In this document: positions 26,157 to 34,840 of the stretch, in pieces
Layout of the letters: each line of letters opens with the position of its first letter
Position numbering within the stretch: the first letter of the stretch is position 1
Origin: Dyadobacter psychrophilus
GTDB taxonomy: Bacteria > Bacteroidota > Bacteroidia > Cytophagales > Spirosomataceae
DNA: 64,000 bases
Direction: 5' to 3'
NCBI RefSeq assembly: GCF_900167945.1
Contig: NZ_FUZA01000005.1
Coordinates: 391,816 to 455,815, forward strand
Position numbers and translations under genes: made by a program
The notes under the pieces: model-generated
The model's database searches: none
What the model saw: the letters and a program-made list of their open reading frames with translations, nothing else
Told to the model about the DNA's origin: nothing

Positions 26157-26960
26157 TTGAGTTTCGCCGACAAGCCCATTCTTCCCCTGGTCAAAAATGT
26201 ATTTTCTGTCTTCCTGGAAAGGGAAGTTACGGTTTCCATAATTCTTCCGTTTGGTTATGATCCATTCCGGTCTTATCCGCTGATGCTGTTCAATGATGGA
26301 CAGGATTTTGAAGCGTTGGCGATCGCCCGGGTCGCGCAGCAGTTGCAGGCAACCGGTGAAACGGCACCATTTTTGATCGCGGGCATTCACGCCAATGAAA
26401 ACAGGATTTACGAGTACGGCATTGCGGCGGAGGCAGATTATGCGGGTCGGGGAAACAGGGCAGGAGCGACCTCCAACTTCGTTACGAAAGAATTACTCCC
26501 GTTTTTGAATACTGATTATCATGTTGCAAAGGAAGATGTTGTATACGCCGGGTTTTCGTTGGGAGGATTAATGGCTTTGGATATTGTCTGGAACAATCCA
26601 GACATTTTTTCAAAGGCTGGCGTATTTTCAGGCTCCTTATGGTGGCGGAGAAGGGCATTGCACGACGGTTATTACGATTCCGACCGCATTATGCATACGC
26701 AGCTCAGCAATGCCAACACGAAGCCCGACCTCAAATTCTGGTTTCAGTGCGGATCGCTGGACGAGTACGACGACCGCGACGGAGACGGCGTGATTGATTC
26801 GATCCAGGATACACTGGAATGCATTGCCACATTGGAAAGGAAGGGTTACGCCTGGAACCGCGACGTGTTTTACAAAGAGATTGCACTGGGTGAGCACAAC
26901 CTGAACACCTGGTCCAAAGCGCTTCCTGATTTTTTCAAGTGGGCTTTTTCTGAAAAATAG
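26157..26960 (+). CDS. Alpha/beta-hydrolase-fold esterase, divergent
   Basis: A 267-residue putative esterase (esterase D / enterochelin-esterase-like). The nucleophile elbow is AGFSLGG (S134). The early VSIILPFGYDPFRSYPLMLFNDGQD is typical of the fold, and a late histidine in ALGEHNLNTW may be catalytic. It has no signal peptide. The frame has no ATG before the conserved region and an upstream in-frame stop at 26112, so TTG at 26157 is the likely start. It is divergent from the similar-fold esterase at 25327 across about 120 bases, and it ends four bases from the convergent acyl-CoA reductase gene. Functional linkage to the ligase cluster is inference from position and fold. Confidence 0.83.
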   Translation: MSFADKPILPLVKNVFSVFLEREVTVSIILPFGYDPFRSYPLMLFNDGQDFEALAIARVAQQLQATGETAPFLIAGIHANENRIYEYGIAAEADYAGRGNRAGATSNFVTKELLPFLNTDYHVAKEDVVYAGFSLGGLMALDIVWNNPDIFSKAGVFSGSLWWRRRALHDGYYDSDRIMHTQLSNANTKPDLKFWFQCGSLDEYDDRDGDGVIDSIQDTLECIATLERKGYAWNRDVFYKEIALGEHNLNTWSKALPDFFKWAFSEK

Positions 26961-26964
26961 AAAA

Positions 26965-27987
26965 TTAGAATTCTGCTAAAAATGCCATGGTGTCAACCGC
27001 GTCGGCATAATCTGTCAACCCCGGTTCCTGCGTTTTGCCGAATGAGATCAATCCCGGAAGGTCAATATCTGCGTTAGTCACAACGCACTGGATTTTCTCA
27101 GCCTGTTCTTTCAATGGTGCTTCAATGTCCGAAAGCGATTCATATGTTTCGTAATGCAGCACACTGATTGCCGAAACCAATGCTTTGCTTTCCGTCAGCA
27201 ACAGGAAACCGTTATCATAATGCGGCACCCGGTTTACCAGGAAAATAGACTTGTTGTATTCGTAGTTGTTAAAGTATTTATGGTGATGCAGATACGTCTT
27301 GTCGAGATTCTGAATGGATTCATAAAACTTGGTAAAATCATATCCTGCCGGAACAAAAAGCTTGGAAACATTGCGGCATCCCAGACCAAAATACTGTAAC
27401 GCATCCCTGCCAAGAGCAGCTAATTCTTCACCGTCTTCGCTGCCCGTCAGTACGGCAACAGACGTCCGGTTCTTGCGGATAATGTTGGGTTTTTTAGCAA
27501 AATAATAATGGAAATAACGCGCTGTATTATCGCTTCCGGTGGCAATATAAGCGTCCGCATCATTCAAGCGCTCCACAAAGCGAATGTGTTCTTCAAGCCC
27601 CGGTTCGATAGCCACGAGCTTATCGAGCAGTGCATGGATCAGCAACTGGTCATCTGAACTGGGTTTTGCCAATAATATATGTCCGCTGATAAGGACCGAT
27701 AACGCGTCATGAAATCCAACTGCCGGAATGTTCCCGGCCATTACAACGCCTATTTTTTGAGAAGAATCAGGTTCAGGATATTGCGCTGCCCATGCATTGA
27801 GCTTGTCTGCATTTAAAAATTGATTGGCCAGTGCATTCAGCGACCGGGCAACATTTTCAGTTGTAAACCAGTTGTTTTTACTGTTGGCGCGGGCGATCCA
27901 TTCTTCTATTATCAGCTCATTTTGAGGGTTTGTGATGAATTTTCCAAGATTTATAAATGCATTTATCCGCTGGGCTCTCGATATCAT
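26965..27987 (-). CDS. Acyl-CoA reductase (LuxC-like)
   Basis: A 340-residue acyl-CoA reductase of the aldehyde dehydrogenase superfamily, related to LuxC. It would reduce an acyl-CoA (or acyl-protein) to the aldehyde with NADPH. The catalytic cysteine is in FGLGCRNVSKL (C204). Nucleotide-binding segments GVVMAGNIPAVGFHDAL and YIATGSDNTARYF are present. The size is smaller than LuxC proper and matches the Bacteroidota version. It is divergent from a ferredoxin gene across a 128-base region. Confidence 0.87.
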   Translation of the reverse strand: MISRAQRINAFINLGKFITNPQNELIIEEWIARANSKNNWFTTENVARSLNALANQFLNADKLNAWAAQYPEPDSSQKIGVVMAGNIPAVGFHDALSVLISGHILLAKPSSDDQLLIHALLDKLVAIEPGLEEHIRFVERLNDADAYIATGSDNTARYFHYYFAKKPNIIRKNRTSVAVLTGSEDGEELAALGRDALQYFGLGCRNVSKLFVPAGYDFTKFYESIQNLDKTYLHHHKYFNNYEYNKSIFLVNRVPHYDNGFLLLTESKALVSAISVLHYETYESLSDIEAPLKEQAEKIQCVVTNADIDLPGLISFGKTQEPGLTDYADAVDTMAFLAEF

Positions 27988-28038
27988 TCTGACTGAACGC
28001 TGAAAAGTTAAATTAGGTATTCGTTTTTATTTTTCTGA

Positions 28039-28068
28039 TTGCTGGGAAACTATAAATAGTTATATTTG
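28039..28068 (+). promoter_or_regulatory. Promoter of the ferredoxin gene
   Basis: TTG at 28039-28041, 19 bases, then TATATTTG at 28061-28068 is a perfect match to TTG-N19-TAnnTTTG. The ATG follows 47 bases later at 28116. Confidence 0.8.
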
Positions 28069-28115
28069 TTACTCTAAACAGAAGAAATAGCAACAAATAT
28101 AAACAATCCGGCGAT

Positions 28116-28463
28116 ATGGCTATAATGATAACCGATGAATGCATAAATTGTGGGGCGTGCGAGCCAGAGTGCCCTAACACAGCAATTTATGAAGGAGGTG
28201 TTGAGTGGACCTGGGGTGATGGAACAAGTCTGGACGAGGTGGATTTTGGTGATGGAACCATCGTAAGTGGTAAGGAAAAGCAGTCGCCAGTTTCCGACGA
28301 ATTCTACTATATCGTTTCAGACAAGTGTACTGAATGTGTAGGTTTCCATGAAGAGCCTCAATGTGCAGCGGTTTGCCCTGTCGATTGCTGCGTACCGGAT
28401 CCTGATAATGAAGAGGAAGAAGATACATTGCTTGCTAAAAAAGCATGGATGCACGGTGAATAA
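28116..28463 (+). CDS. 4Fe-4S dicluster ferredoxin
   Basis: A 115-residue electron carrier with two iron-sulfur sites. The first site is CINCGACEPEC with ligands at C9, C12, C15 and C19. The second has C71 and C74 followed by a longer loop and CAAVCPVDCC (C83, C87, C91/C92). The loop and the central acidic insert (WGDGTSLDEVDFGDG) resemble Allochromatium-type ferredoxins. Partners are unknown; the adjacent divergent acyl-CoA reductase is one candidate. A strong terminator follows, so this is a monocistronic unit. Confidence 0.93.
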   Translation: MAIMITDECINCGACEPECPNTAIYEGGVEWTWGDGTSLDEVDFGDGTIVSGKEKQSPVSDEFYYIVSDKCTECVGFHEEPQCAAVCPVDCCVPDPDNEEEEDTLLAKKAWMHGE

Positions 28464-28511
28464 AACCTGTGACCGAATAAGATTTTGAAGCTTTACTGGA
28501 AGCCCCAGTGC

Positions 28512-28539
28512 AAGCCCCGCCATCAGCGGGGCTTTTTTT
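28512..28539 (+). terminator. Rho-independent terminator after ferredoxin
   Basis: AAGCCCCGC (28512-28520), loop CATCA, GCGGGGCTT and a seven-T tract. This is a strong GC stem. The region 28540-28740 that follows is AT-rich and I see nothing further in it. Confidence 0.93.
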
Positions 28540-28752
28540 GTGCCCCATTGCCGGAAATGTCATTATAATAATAAAATTTCTTAATAATTCCGATACTATG
28601 TCATATATAAAATTTTGTGTATGTGCATTTACACAGAATTTAAAATTTTCTTCAAAAATTGCGAAAAGCACGATTTTATGTTTATAAAACAATAAAAAAG
28701 AGTAAAAAATAATGATAATTGTGTTTTTTTAGATAAATTTTGTCTTGAATAT

Positions 28753-28782
28753 TTGATTAATACAATTTAAGTACAATATTTG
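28753..28782 (+). promoter_or_regulatory. Probable promoter of the porin-amt unit
   Basis: TTG at 28753-28755, 19 bases, then AATATTTG at 28775-28782 match TTG-N19-TAnnTTTG with one mismatch. The porin ATG is 49 bases downstream. AATATTTGAT also occurs at 28748-28757, so a second start site or a regulator site is possible. Confidence 0.5.
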
Positions 28783-28831
28783 ATCCAGTAATTCAGCCGG
28801 GGAGTAGTATTAACTTAAACAGAATATAATT

Positions 28832-30034
28832 ATGAAAAAAGTCTATTGCACAGTATTATCTTTGATGGTTCCTTTTTTGGGTTTTGCAAAGTCAGATGAG
28901 GATAAAAAAGCTGCCAAAGCGGATACAACAGTGGTTACTGAGGCGAAGGACGAAGATGAGGCCAAAGGTGCATTTGCATTTTCGGGCTATCTGGACTCTT
29001 ATTACATGGCTAATTTCAACAAACCTGCGTCGCGCTCTAACATGGGTGGATCCAATGCCCGCGTATTTGATCAGCGTTCCGGACAATTTTCTTTGGGCTT
29101 GGTTCAGACAAAAGTGGCTTACACCAATGCAAAATCAGAAGCTGTAGTTGATTTGACATTCGGTCCTAACGCCAATATGGGTAACTACGGGAATGCATTG
29201 TTTAGCACCGCACTCGCTATCAAGCAGGCTTACTTTACTTACAAATTCACAGACAAATTTTCGATGACTGCCGGACAATTCGGAACAAACATCGGATATG
29301 AAGTGATCGACGCACCGGCCAACTTCAACTACTCTCTATCAAACCTATTCAATAACGGCCCATTTTACCACGCTGGTTTGAAGGCAACTTATGCTTTTTC
29401 AGACAAAGCTTCTTTAATGGTGGGTGTTGTGAACAATGTTGACGGATTAGGCGACAACAACCGCAAAAAGGGTATTATCAGCCAGCTTTATTTCCAGCCG
29501 GTCGCAAACTGGAACGTATATGTGAACTATATCGGAAGCAACGAGGCAAACCCAGACACAGTGACTTTCAAAGAGCCGTCTGCATTCTACCAGGTTTTTG
29601 ACCTTACGACAAGTTTCCAGATCACCGAGAAATTCCTGCTTGGATTGAATGCTGCATACGGAAGCCAAAAAGGAGACTACCAAGGTTACGGTGGACCAAC
29701 TGACACGGAAACATGGGGCGGTGTGGCTGTTTATGCAAACACAGCTTTAACTGACAACTTCGGAATCGGTGCTCGTTACGAGTATTTCAATAATGACAGC
29801 GGCGTACGTGGTTTGCTTACACCAGCTGGAATGGGAACAAGCGTTAATTCCATCACTTTAACAGGAAACATCAGCCTGGCTGACGGACATATCCTTGTAA
29901 AACCTGAATTCCGTCTGGATGCATATCCAAAAGTAAGCGGTGCGGGTGAAGCGCAGCAGTTTGAAGATTCTGATGGCGAATGGACTAAAAACAGCCAGAC
30001 GACTTTCGGACTTGCATTTATTTACAAATTCTAA
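28832..30034 (+). CDS. Outer-membrane beta-barrel porin (BBP2-like)
   Basis: A 400-residue outer-membrane protein. A signal peptide (about residues 1-19, ending LGFA) is followed by a charged linker rich in Lys, Asp, Glu and Ala. A long beta-barrel domain then begins FAFSGYLDSYYMANFNKP and ends in the C-terminal aromatic pattern FGLAFIYKF, typical of barrel insertion. It resembles the putative porin family BBP2. It lies 49 bases upstream of an ammonium transporter gene with no terminator between, so it probably admits small nitrogen compounds across the outer membrane under the same control. Confidence 0.87.
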   Translation: MKKVYCTVLSLMVPFLGFAKSDEDKKAAKADTTVVTEAKDEDEAKGAFAFSGYLDSYYMANFNKPASRSNMGGSNARVFDQRSGQFSLGLVQTKVAYTNAKSEAVVDLTFGPNANMGNYGNALFSTALAIKQAYFTYKFTDKFSMTAGQFGTNIGYEVIDAPANFNYSLSNLFNNGPFYHAGLKATYAFSDKASLMVGVVNNVDGLGDNNRKKGIISQLYFQPVANWNVYVNYIGSNEANPDTVTFKEPSAFYQVFDLTTSFQITEKFLLGLNAAYGSQKGDYQGYGGPTDTETWGGVAVYANTALTDNFGIGARYEYFNNDSGVRGLLTPAGMGTSVNSITLTGNISLADGHILVKPEFRLDAYPKVSGAGEAQQFEDSDGEWTKNSQTTFGLAFIYKF

Positions 30035-30083
30035 TTTTCAATCACATACCTTCTTAATCTACCTATAATAACTATTTACTACA

Positions 30084-31403
30084 ATGGAAAAACGTAATTA
30101 CATTCCACTGATTATCCTGCTCGTAATCAGTATCCTCGGTGCCTTCATTCCCAATGTTCCGACTCAGATCGTGACGGAAGGCATTAATTCCGGTGACACC
30201 GCCTGGTTACTTGTGTCTTCCGCGCTGGTTTTGCTTATGACCCCAGGTCTGGCTTACTTCTACGGCGGAATGGTGAATAACAAAAACGTTATCTCGACAA
30301 TGCTTCAGAGCTTCATCGCAATGGGCGTTATCAGTGTCCTTTGGGTTGTTATTGGTTTCAGTCTTGCATTTGGTGATGACATCGGCGGATTTGTTGGTAA
30401 CCCAACGACCCACTTTATGTTCAAAGGCGTTTTGGACGGACCGGTTTGGGGAACAATTCCTTTCGCTCTTTTTGCAATGTTCCAGATGAAGTTCGCGGTG
30501 ATCACACCTGCGCTTGTAACGGGTTCTATGGCTGAGCGTGTTAACTTCCGTTCTTACGTGTTGTTCATCATCTTGTTCTGTATCTTTATTTATTCACCAT
30601 TGGCTCACATGACATGGCATGCTGATGGTATCCTGTTCAAAATGGGTGTGCTTGACTTCGCAGGTGGAACGGTTGTTCACATGTCTGCTGGCTGGGCTGC
30701 ATTGGCCGGCGCACTTTACCTGAAAAGACGTAAGTCGTTAACAGAAGATCACGTTTTGCCACCTGCAAACATTCCTTTTGTTCTTTTGGGAACAGGTTTG
30801 CTTTGGTTCGGTTGGTTTGGTTTCAACGCAGGTTCTGCGCTCTCAGCCTCTCCTTTGGCAGTTTCTGCTTTCGCTACGACAAATACTGCTGCTGGTGCCG
30901 CTGGTCTTTCATGGGTTTTGTTTGATGTTGCAAGAGGTAAAAAAGTGTCGGCGCTTGGTTTCTGTATCGGTGCGGTTGTAGGTCTTGTGGCTATCACGCC
31001 TGCTGCTGGTTTCGTTACCGTTCCTGCTTCCCTTTTCATCGGAACTATCGCAGCTGTAATCAGTAACTACGTTGCTCACCTGCGCACTCGTTCTACATTG
31101 GATGATACATTGGACGTATTTCCTTGCCACGGTGTAGGTGGTATGGTTGGGATGTTGATGACTGGTGTATTCGCAACGAGCGGTGTTAACTCACTGGTTA
31201 CGGATCAGGGTCTTGCCTTTGGCGAAACAACATTGTTTATCAACCACGTAATTGCTTTGGTAGGTGTGTCTGTTTTCGCATTCGGCGGTTCATTGCTGCT
31301 GCTTAAAATTACAGATCTTATCTTGCCACTTCGTGTATCTGAATTGGATGAGAAAGCTGGATTGGATATCAGCCAGCACGATGAGTTTCTTATAGAAGCG
31401 TAA
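30084..31403 (+). CDS. amt: Ammonium transporter
   Basis: A 439-residue Amt/MEP/Rh family channel in the inner membrane with about 11 helices. Family signatures include WLLVSSALVLLMTPGLAYFY, FWFG-like GLLWFGWFGFNAGSA, and the pore histidines in HMTWHADGIL and FPCHGVGGMVG. The N-terminus has a hydrophobic helix that may act as a signal. No glnK/PII gene is adjacent, which is notable because amt and glnK are often paired. It is transcribed with the upstream porin and ends at a clear terminator. Confidence 0.95.
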   Translation: MEKRNYIPLIILLVISILGAFIPNVPTQIVTEGINSGDTAWLLVSSALVLLMTPGLAYFYGGMVNNKNVISTMLQSFIAMGVISVLWVVIGFSLAFGDDIGGFVGNPTTHFMFKGVLDGPVWGTIPFALFAMFQMKFAVITPALVTGSMAERVNFRSYVLFIILFCIFIYSPLAHMTWHADGILFKMGVLDFAGGTVVHMSAGWAALAGALYLKRRKSLTEDHVLPPANIPFVLLGTGLLWFGWFGFNAGSALSASPLAVSAFATTNTAAGAAGLSWVLFDVARGKKVSALGFCIGAVVGLVAITPAAGFVTVPASLFIGTIAAVISNYVAHLRTRSTLDDTLDVFPCHGVGGMVGMLMTGVFATSGVNSLVTDQGLAFGETTLFINHVIALVGVSVFAFGGSLLLLKITDLILPLRVSELDEKAGLDISQHDEFLIEA

Positions 31404-31427
31404 TTTTTCTCAACGTTGTTTAAATAT

Positions 31428-31464
31428 AAAAGTCCGCCTCAGGTAAAACCAAGGCGGACTTTTT
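31428..31464. terminator. Terminator between amt and mtaB
   Basis: AAAAGTCCGCCT and AGGCGGACTTTTT form a stem of about 11 bp around a CAGGTAAAACCA loop. A-rich and T-rich flanks let it work in both directions between these convergent genes. Confidence 0.88.
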
Positions 31465-31491
31465 CATATAGATCAAAAAATAAAATCTGAT

Positions 31492-32823
31492 CTAAACCAG
31501 AATCGGGGCAAGTTCTTCTATTTCCGTAACCTCCATCAAACCAAGCTCATTAATGTGGCTGTAACGGACCGCCTTGGTTTCATTGATTAACAAAGGATCA
31601 TATTTAACGGCCACACGAACGTAATTGTCTGTAAAGCCAAGCATCTGACCGTTCTGTATCTCGTCTTCAAACAAAACAAGTCCTTGCTTATCAATTTGTT
31701 TCTCGTAAAAGTACCGCTTCTTTTTTTCCGAGAGGATATGGAGCATTTTAGATCTATCCGCTCTGACATTTTTAGCGACAATGGGTCTGATGTTCAAAGC
31801 AGCCGTATTTTCCCTTTCTGAATATGTGAAAACGTGCAGGTAAGAAACCTCCAACTCATTCAGGAATAGGTAACTTTCTTCAAAAAGCTGCTGTGTTTCG
31901 CCAGGATGACCTACAATCACGTCTACGCCAATGCAGCATTCAGGCATCAGCGATTTGATTTTCGCAACACGCTCCGCATACAGTTCACGTTTGTAACGAC
32001 GCTTCATTAATCCAAGAACCGTGTTGGAACCCGATTGCAGCGGAATGTGAAAGTGGTGCGCAAAGCGTTTGGATTTTGCCACAAATTCAATGATCTCGTC
32101 GGTCAGCAAATTAGGTTCGATGGACGAGATACGGAAACGTAAAATGCCTTCTACTTCGTCCAGCGCTTTGACCAGGTCCAGAAATGTTTCTTTCCGCTCG
32201 CCGTTTTGCAAACCGAAATCGCCAATGTTGACACCTGTCAAAACGATTTCCTTTACATCCCTGGCTGCAATATCCTCGGCAGCCTTCACAATGTTCGCTA
32301 TGCTATCGGAGCGGCTTTTTCCCCTCGCCAATGGGATCGTGCAGTAGGAGCAGGGATAATCGCAACCGTCCTGCACTTTCAGAAAAGTCCTTGTACGATC
32401 ATTTAAGGAATAAGAAGTATGGTATTCAACAGCGTGATCAATTGTGGAAGCGATCACCTGCGCAGGCTGTCCCAGCGGTGTTTTTTCAAATGTATCGATC
32501 AACTCGACTAAACGAAACTTTTCCGCCGCGCCCAAAACTGCGTCGACTCCAGGGATTTCCGAAATTTCTTTTGGTTTCAACTGCGCATAGCAGCCTATAA
32601 TGGCCACATAACCATCCGCATTAATCTTCTGTGCCTCGCGTACGATCTTCCGACATTTTTTATCCGCATTCTCGGTAACAGAGCACGTGTTAATGATAAA
32701 AATATCTGGTGTTTCATTAAACTCCACTTTCTGATATCCCTTTTGCTCAAACATGCGGCCTATGGACGATGTTTCGGAATAATTCAGTTTACAGCCTAAT
32801 GTATAAAAAGCGACTTTTTTCAT
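31492..32823 (-). CDS. mtaB: tRNA t6A37 methylthiotransferase
   Basis: MtaB is a radical-SAM enzyme that adds a methylthio group to N6-threonylcarbamoyladenosine at tRNA position 37. The N-terminal MTTase domain shows FYTLGCKLNYSETS and NTCSVTENADKKCRK. The radical-SAM triad is CDYPCSYCTIPLARG. A C-terminal TRAM-like domain follows. The LGCKLN pattern separates it from MiaB and RimO. The reading frame opens at a TTG (32832), but the ATG at 32823 (MKKVAFYTLGC) fits the family. A minus-strand TAATTTTG at 32848-32841 is a possible -7 box. Confidence 0.93.
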   Translation of the reverse strand: MKKVAFYTLGCKLNYSETSSIGRMFEQKGYQKVEFNETPDIFIINTCSVTENADKKCRKIVREAQKINADGYVAIIGCYAQLKPKEISEIPGVDAVLGAAEKFRLVELIDTFEKTPLGQPAQVIASTIDHAVEYHTSYSLNDRTRTFLKVQDGCDYPCSYCTIPLARGKSRSDSIANIVKAAEDIAARDVKEIVLTGVNIGDFGLQNGERKETFLDLVKALDEVEGILRFRISSIEPNLLTDEIIEFVAKSKRFAHHFHIPLQSGSNTVLGLMKRRYKRELYAERVAKIKSLMPECCIGVDVIVGHPGETQQLFEESYLFLNELEVSYLHVFTYSERENTAALNIRPIVAKNVRADRSKMLHILSEKKKRYFYEKQIDKQGLVLFEDEIQNGQMLGFTDNYVRVAVKYDPLLINETKAVRYSHINELGLMEVTEIEELAPILV

Positions 32824-32860
32824 TGTTTTCAAATATTCTGCAAAATTACACCTTTTAGGC

Positions 32861-34693
32861 TCAACGCTTTAAATAATCGTTGAATGATGATTGTAAATAT
32901 GCTTTTCCAAAATTTTCTTCTTCTGGCGTAAGAGCTCCGGCTTTTTCGGTAATGTTGCCGCCGATGTTGTCACGGACCAGATATCCGCCGGGCTTCATCC
33001 AGCCCAATCCATTATTAAATGCGAAATATGCAAAAGGAACGCGTTGTTTGCCAAAAATATCATTGCTCCAATTAAAAGAACCCGAAGGAAGATGCAACTG
33101 GTTCAATAATGTTGTCGCCAGGTCCGTTTGAGAGCAGATCGAATCCACTTTCGTGCTGTGCTTTTCCAATGCGCCGCCGAGCCAAAGCATGGGAATGTGA
33201 AATTCTGCGGGTTTTGTTCTGTCCGTCTCGGGCAGCGGATGGCCGTGGTCTGCGATAATGATTATCAGCGTGTTATCCCACCACGGTTTTGTTTTGGCGT
33301 TCTTAATAAAGTCACCAATCGAGGCGTCCGTATAATGATGTGCATTCAAAAACAATTGTTCGGAATCGTTTCCTTTGATTACGGTTTTAACCGGAACTTC
33401 GAATGGTTCGTGGCTGCTTAATGTAAATAAAGTTGAAAAAAATGGCTGTTTCTGCTTGTCCAGATCGTCCATTAACCGGTCCAGAACAATGTGGTCATGC
33501 GCACCCCATTTGGAATTCATATCCTTTTCATCAAAATCATTCTTATCAATGATCTGATCAAAATCCTGTTGCAGAAAGTAGGATTTCATGTTGGCGAATT
33601 CGGTTTCGCCGCCATAATAAAAGGATGTATACCAACCATTTTTATGAAAGACCTTCGGTAATGATGGCAGAGAAAATGTTTTTTTAGGAATCTTAATGAT
33701 TGAATTTGTCGGCTGGGCTGGGTATCCGCTCAAAATCGCCACCATTCCTTTATCGCTCCGGTTTCCGCTTGCGTACATTTGCGTGAACAGCATTCCCACT
33801 TTCGCGAGTTGATCAAATTGCGGCGTCACATTCTGCAAGCCATTCAAACTGCCGGCAACTTTCGCAGTAAAGCTTTCCCAGATAATGACGACGACATTTA
33901 TCTTCCCCGCCTTAACCACCTGCTCCGAAGTGCTGTCGGCCCTATATAGCGACTTTACGAGTTGATCTGCCTGACTTTCATCAAAATAAACAAACGGGTT
34001 CTTTTTGGAATAAGTGGCATTCAGCAGGGAGCTCATAAAATTCCAGGGGACATTCACGGCCGCATAATTGGCAAAACTTTTATCACTGAAAAAAACAGCG
34101 CTTTCATTCATGGGCGCGAGTTGAAGCCCGCCACGAATTGGAATGATCAGACTTGCGCTCAGAATCAGGAAAACAGGGATCGTATAAATAAAACCGGTCT
34201 TTTCAAATGCGCCCGTGCTGCGCTTGATAACGGTCCGTAACAATTTCCAGACGAGGACAAAAAGGCCTGCGAAAAGCAGCAATAGTGGGAAAATCGGAGC
34301 AGCACCCATGGAAGCAACAGCTTCTTTGGGCGTTTTGAGATAATGTAACGATGTGCCGTCGATCCGGAATCCCCATGCTTTAAACAATTCCAGGTCTGCA
34401 ATGACAAGAAAAGTGATTAAAAACGCCACTATTGCGCTGAAAATAGCCAATGTATTTGCATACCACTTCCATTTCCTGGCAGTGAACATCATGAGCAATG
34501 CGGGGATCATTAAAATATAACCTGCAAATGAAATGTCCATTTGCAGGCCGTGGGCTGCACTTTTTGCCCACAGCGATGAAGGCAGTTCAAGCGTCTTTTT
34601 ATAATGGTAAGCGAGAAATAATATTCGGAAAAACTGAAACAGAACAACCCAGCTAATCCCGTATATGGCAAGAAATTCTAATCTTTTGCGCAT
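32861..34693 (-). CDS. LTA synthase-like sulfatase-fold membrane protein
   Basis: A 610-residue inner-membrane protein. Five hydrophobic helices occupy about the first 200 residues. An extracytoplasmic alkaline-phosphatase/sulfatase-fold domain follows, with metal-binding segments VVVIIWESFTAK and IIIADHGHPLPE. The candidate nucleophile is the serine in GNRSDKGMVAILSG, where related enzymes usually carry threonine; this alignment is by eye. Such proteins transfer phosphoglycerol or phosphoethanolamine to glycans or lipids. Bacteroidota lack lipoteichoic acid, so the acceptor is unknown. The ATG at 34693 is preferred to an upstream TTG at 34735. Confidence 0.88.
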   Translation of the reverse strand: MRKRLEFLAIYGISWVVLFQFFRILFLAYHYKKTLELPSSLWAKSAAHGLQMDISFAGYILMIPALLMMFTARKWKWYANTLAIFSAIVAFLITFLVIADLELFKAWGFRIDGTSLHYLKTPKEAVASMGAAPIFPLLLLFAGLFVLVWKLLRTVIKRSTGAFEKTGFIYTIPVFLILSASLIIPIRGGLQLAPMNESAVFFSDKSFANYAAVNVPWNFMSSLLNATYSKKNPFVYFDESQADQLVKSLYRADSTSEQVVKAGKINVVVIIWESFTAKVAGSLNGLQNVTPQFDQLAKVGMLFTQMYASGNRSDKGMVAILSGYPAQPTNSIIKIPKKTFSLPSLPKVFHKNGWYTSFYYGGETEFANMKSYFLQQDFDQIIDKNDFDEKDMNSKWGAHDHIVLDRLMDDLDKQKQPFFSTLFTLSSHEPFEVPVKTVIKGNDSEQLFLNAHHYTDASIGDFIKNAKTKPWWDNTLIIIIADHGHPLPETDRTKPAEFHIPMLWLGGALEKHSTKVDSICSQTDLATTLLNQLHLPSGSFNWSNDIFGKQRVPFAYFAFNNGLGWMKPGGYLVRDNIGGNITEKAGALTPEEENFGKAYLQSSFNDYLKR

Positions 34694-34782
34694 CGGTGTC
34701 TTTAAGAATTTACAAAGTTCCGAAAATTGAAGCAACCGGCAGTATCGTTACAGATTAAAAATGAAAATGTGGCGTAGAATTG

Positions 34783-34811
34783 TTGTTCGTACCTTTAAAT
34801 AAATAATTTTG
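34783..34811 (+). promoter_or_regulatory. Probable promoter of glutamine synthetase III
   Basis: TTG at 34783-34785, an 18-base spacer and TAATTTTG at 34804-34811 fit the Bacteroidota promoter. The ATG of the GSIII gene is 29 bases further. Confidence 0.6.
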
Positions 34812-34840
34812 GGGAGAATTAATATAAATCCGATTATAAA

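Noticed and set aside
20850..26960. Calling the cluster a glutathione or ergothioneine pathway
   Set aside because: No glutathione synthetase fusion, sulfoxide synthase or thiol-specific domain is present; only general ligase chemistry is supported.
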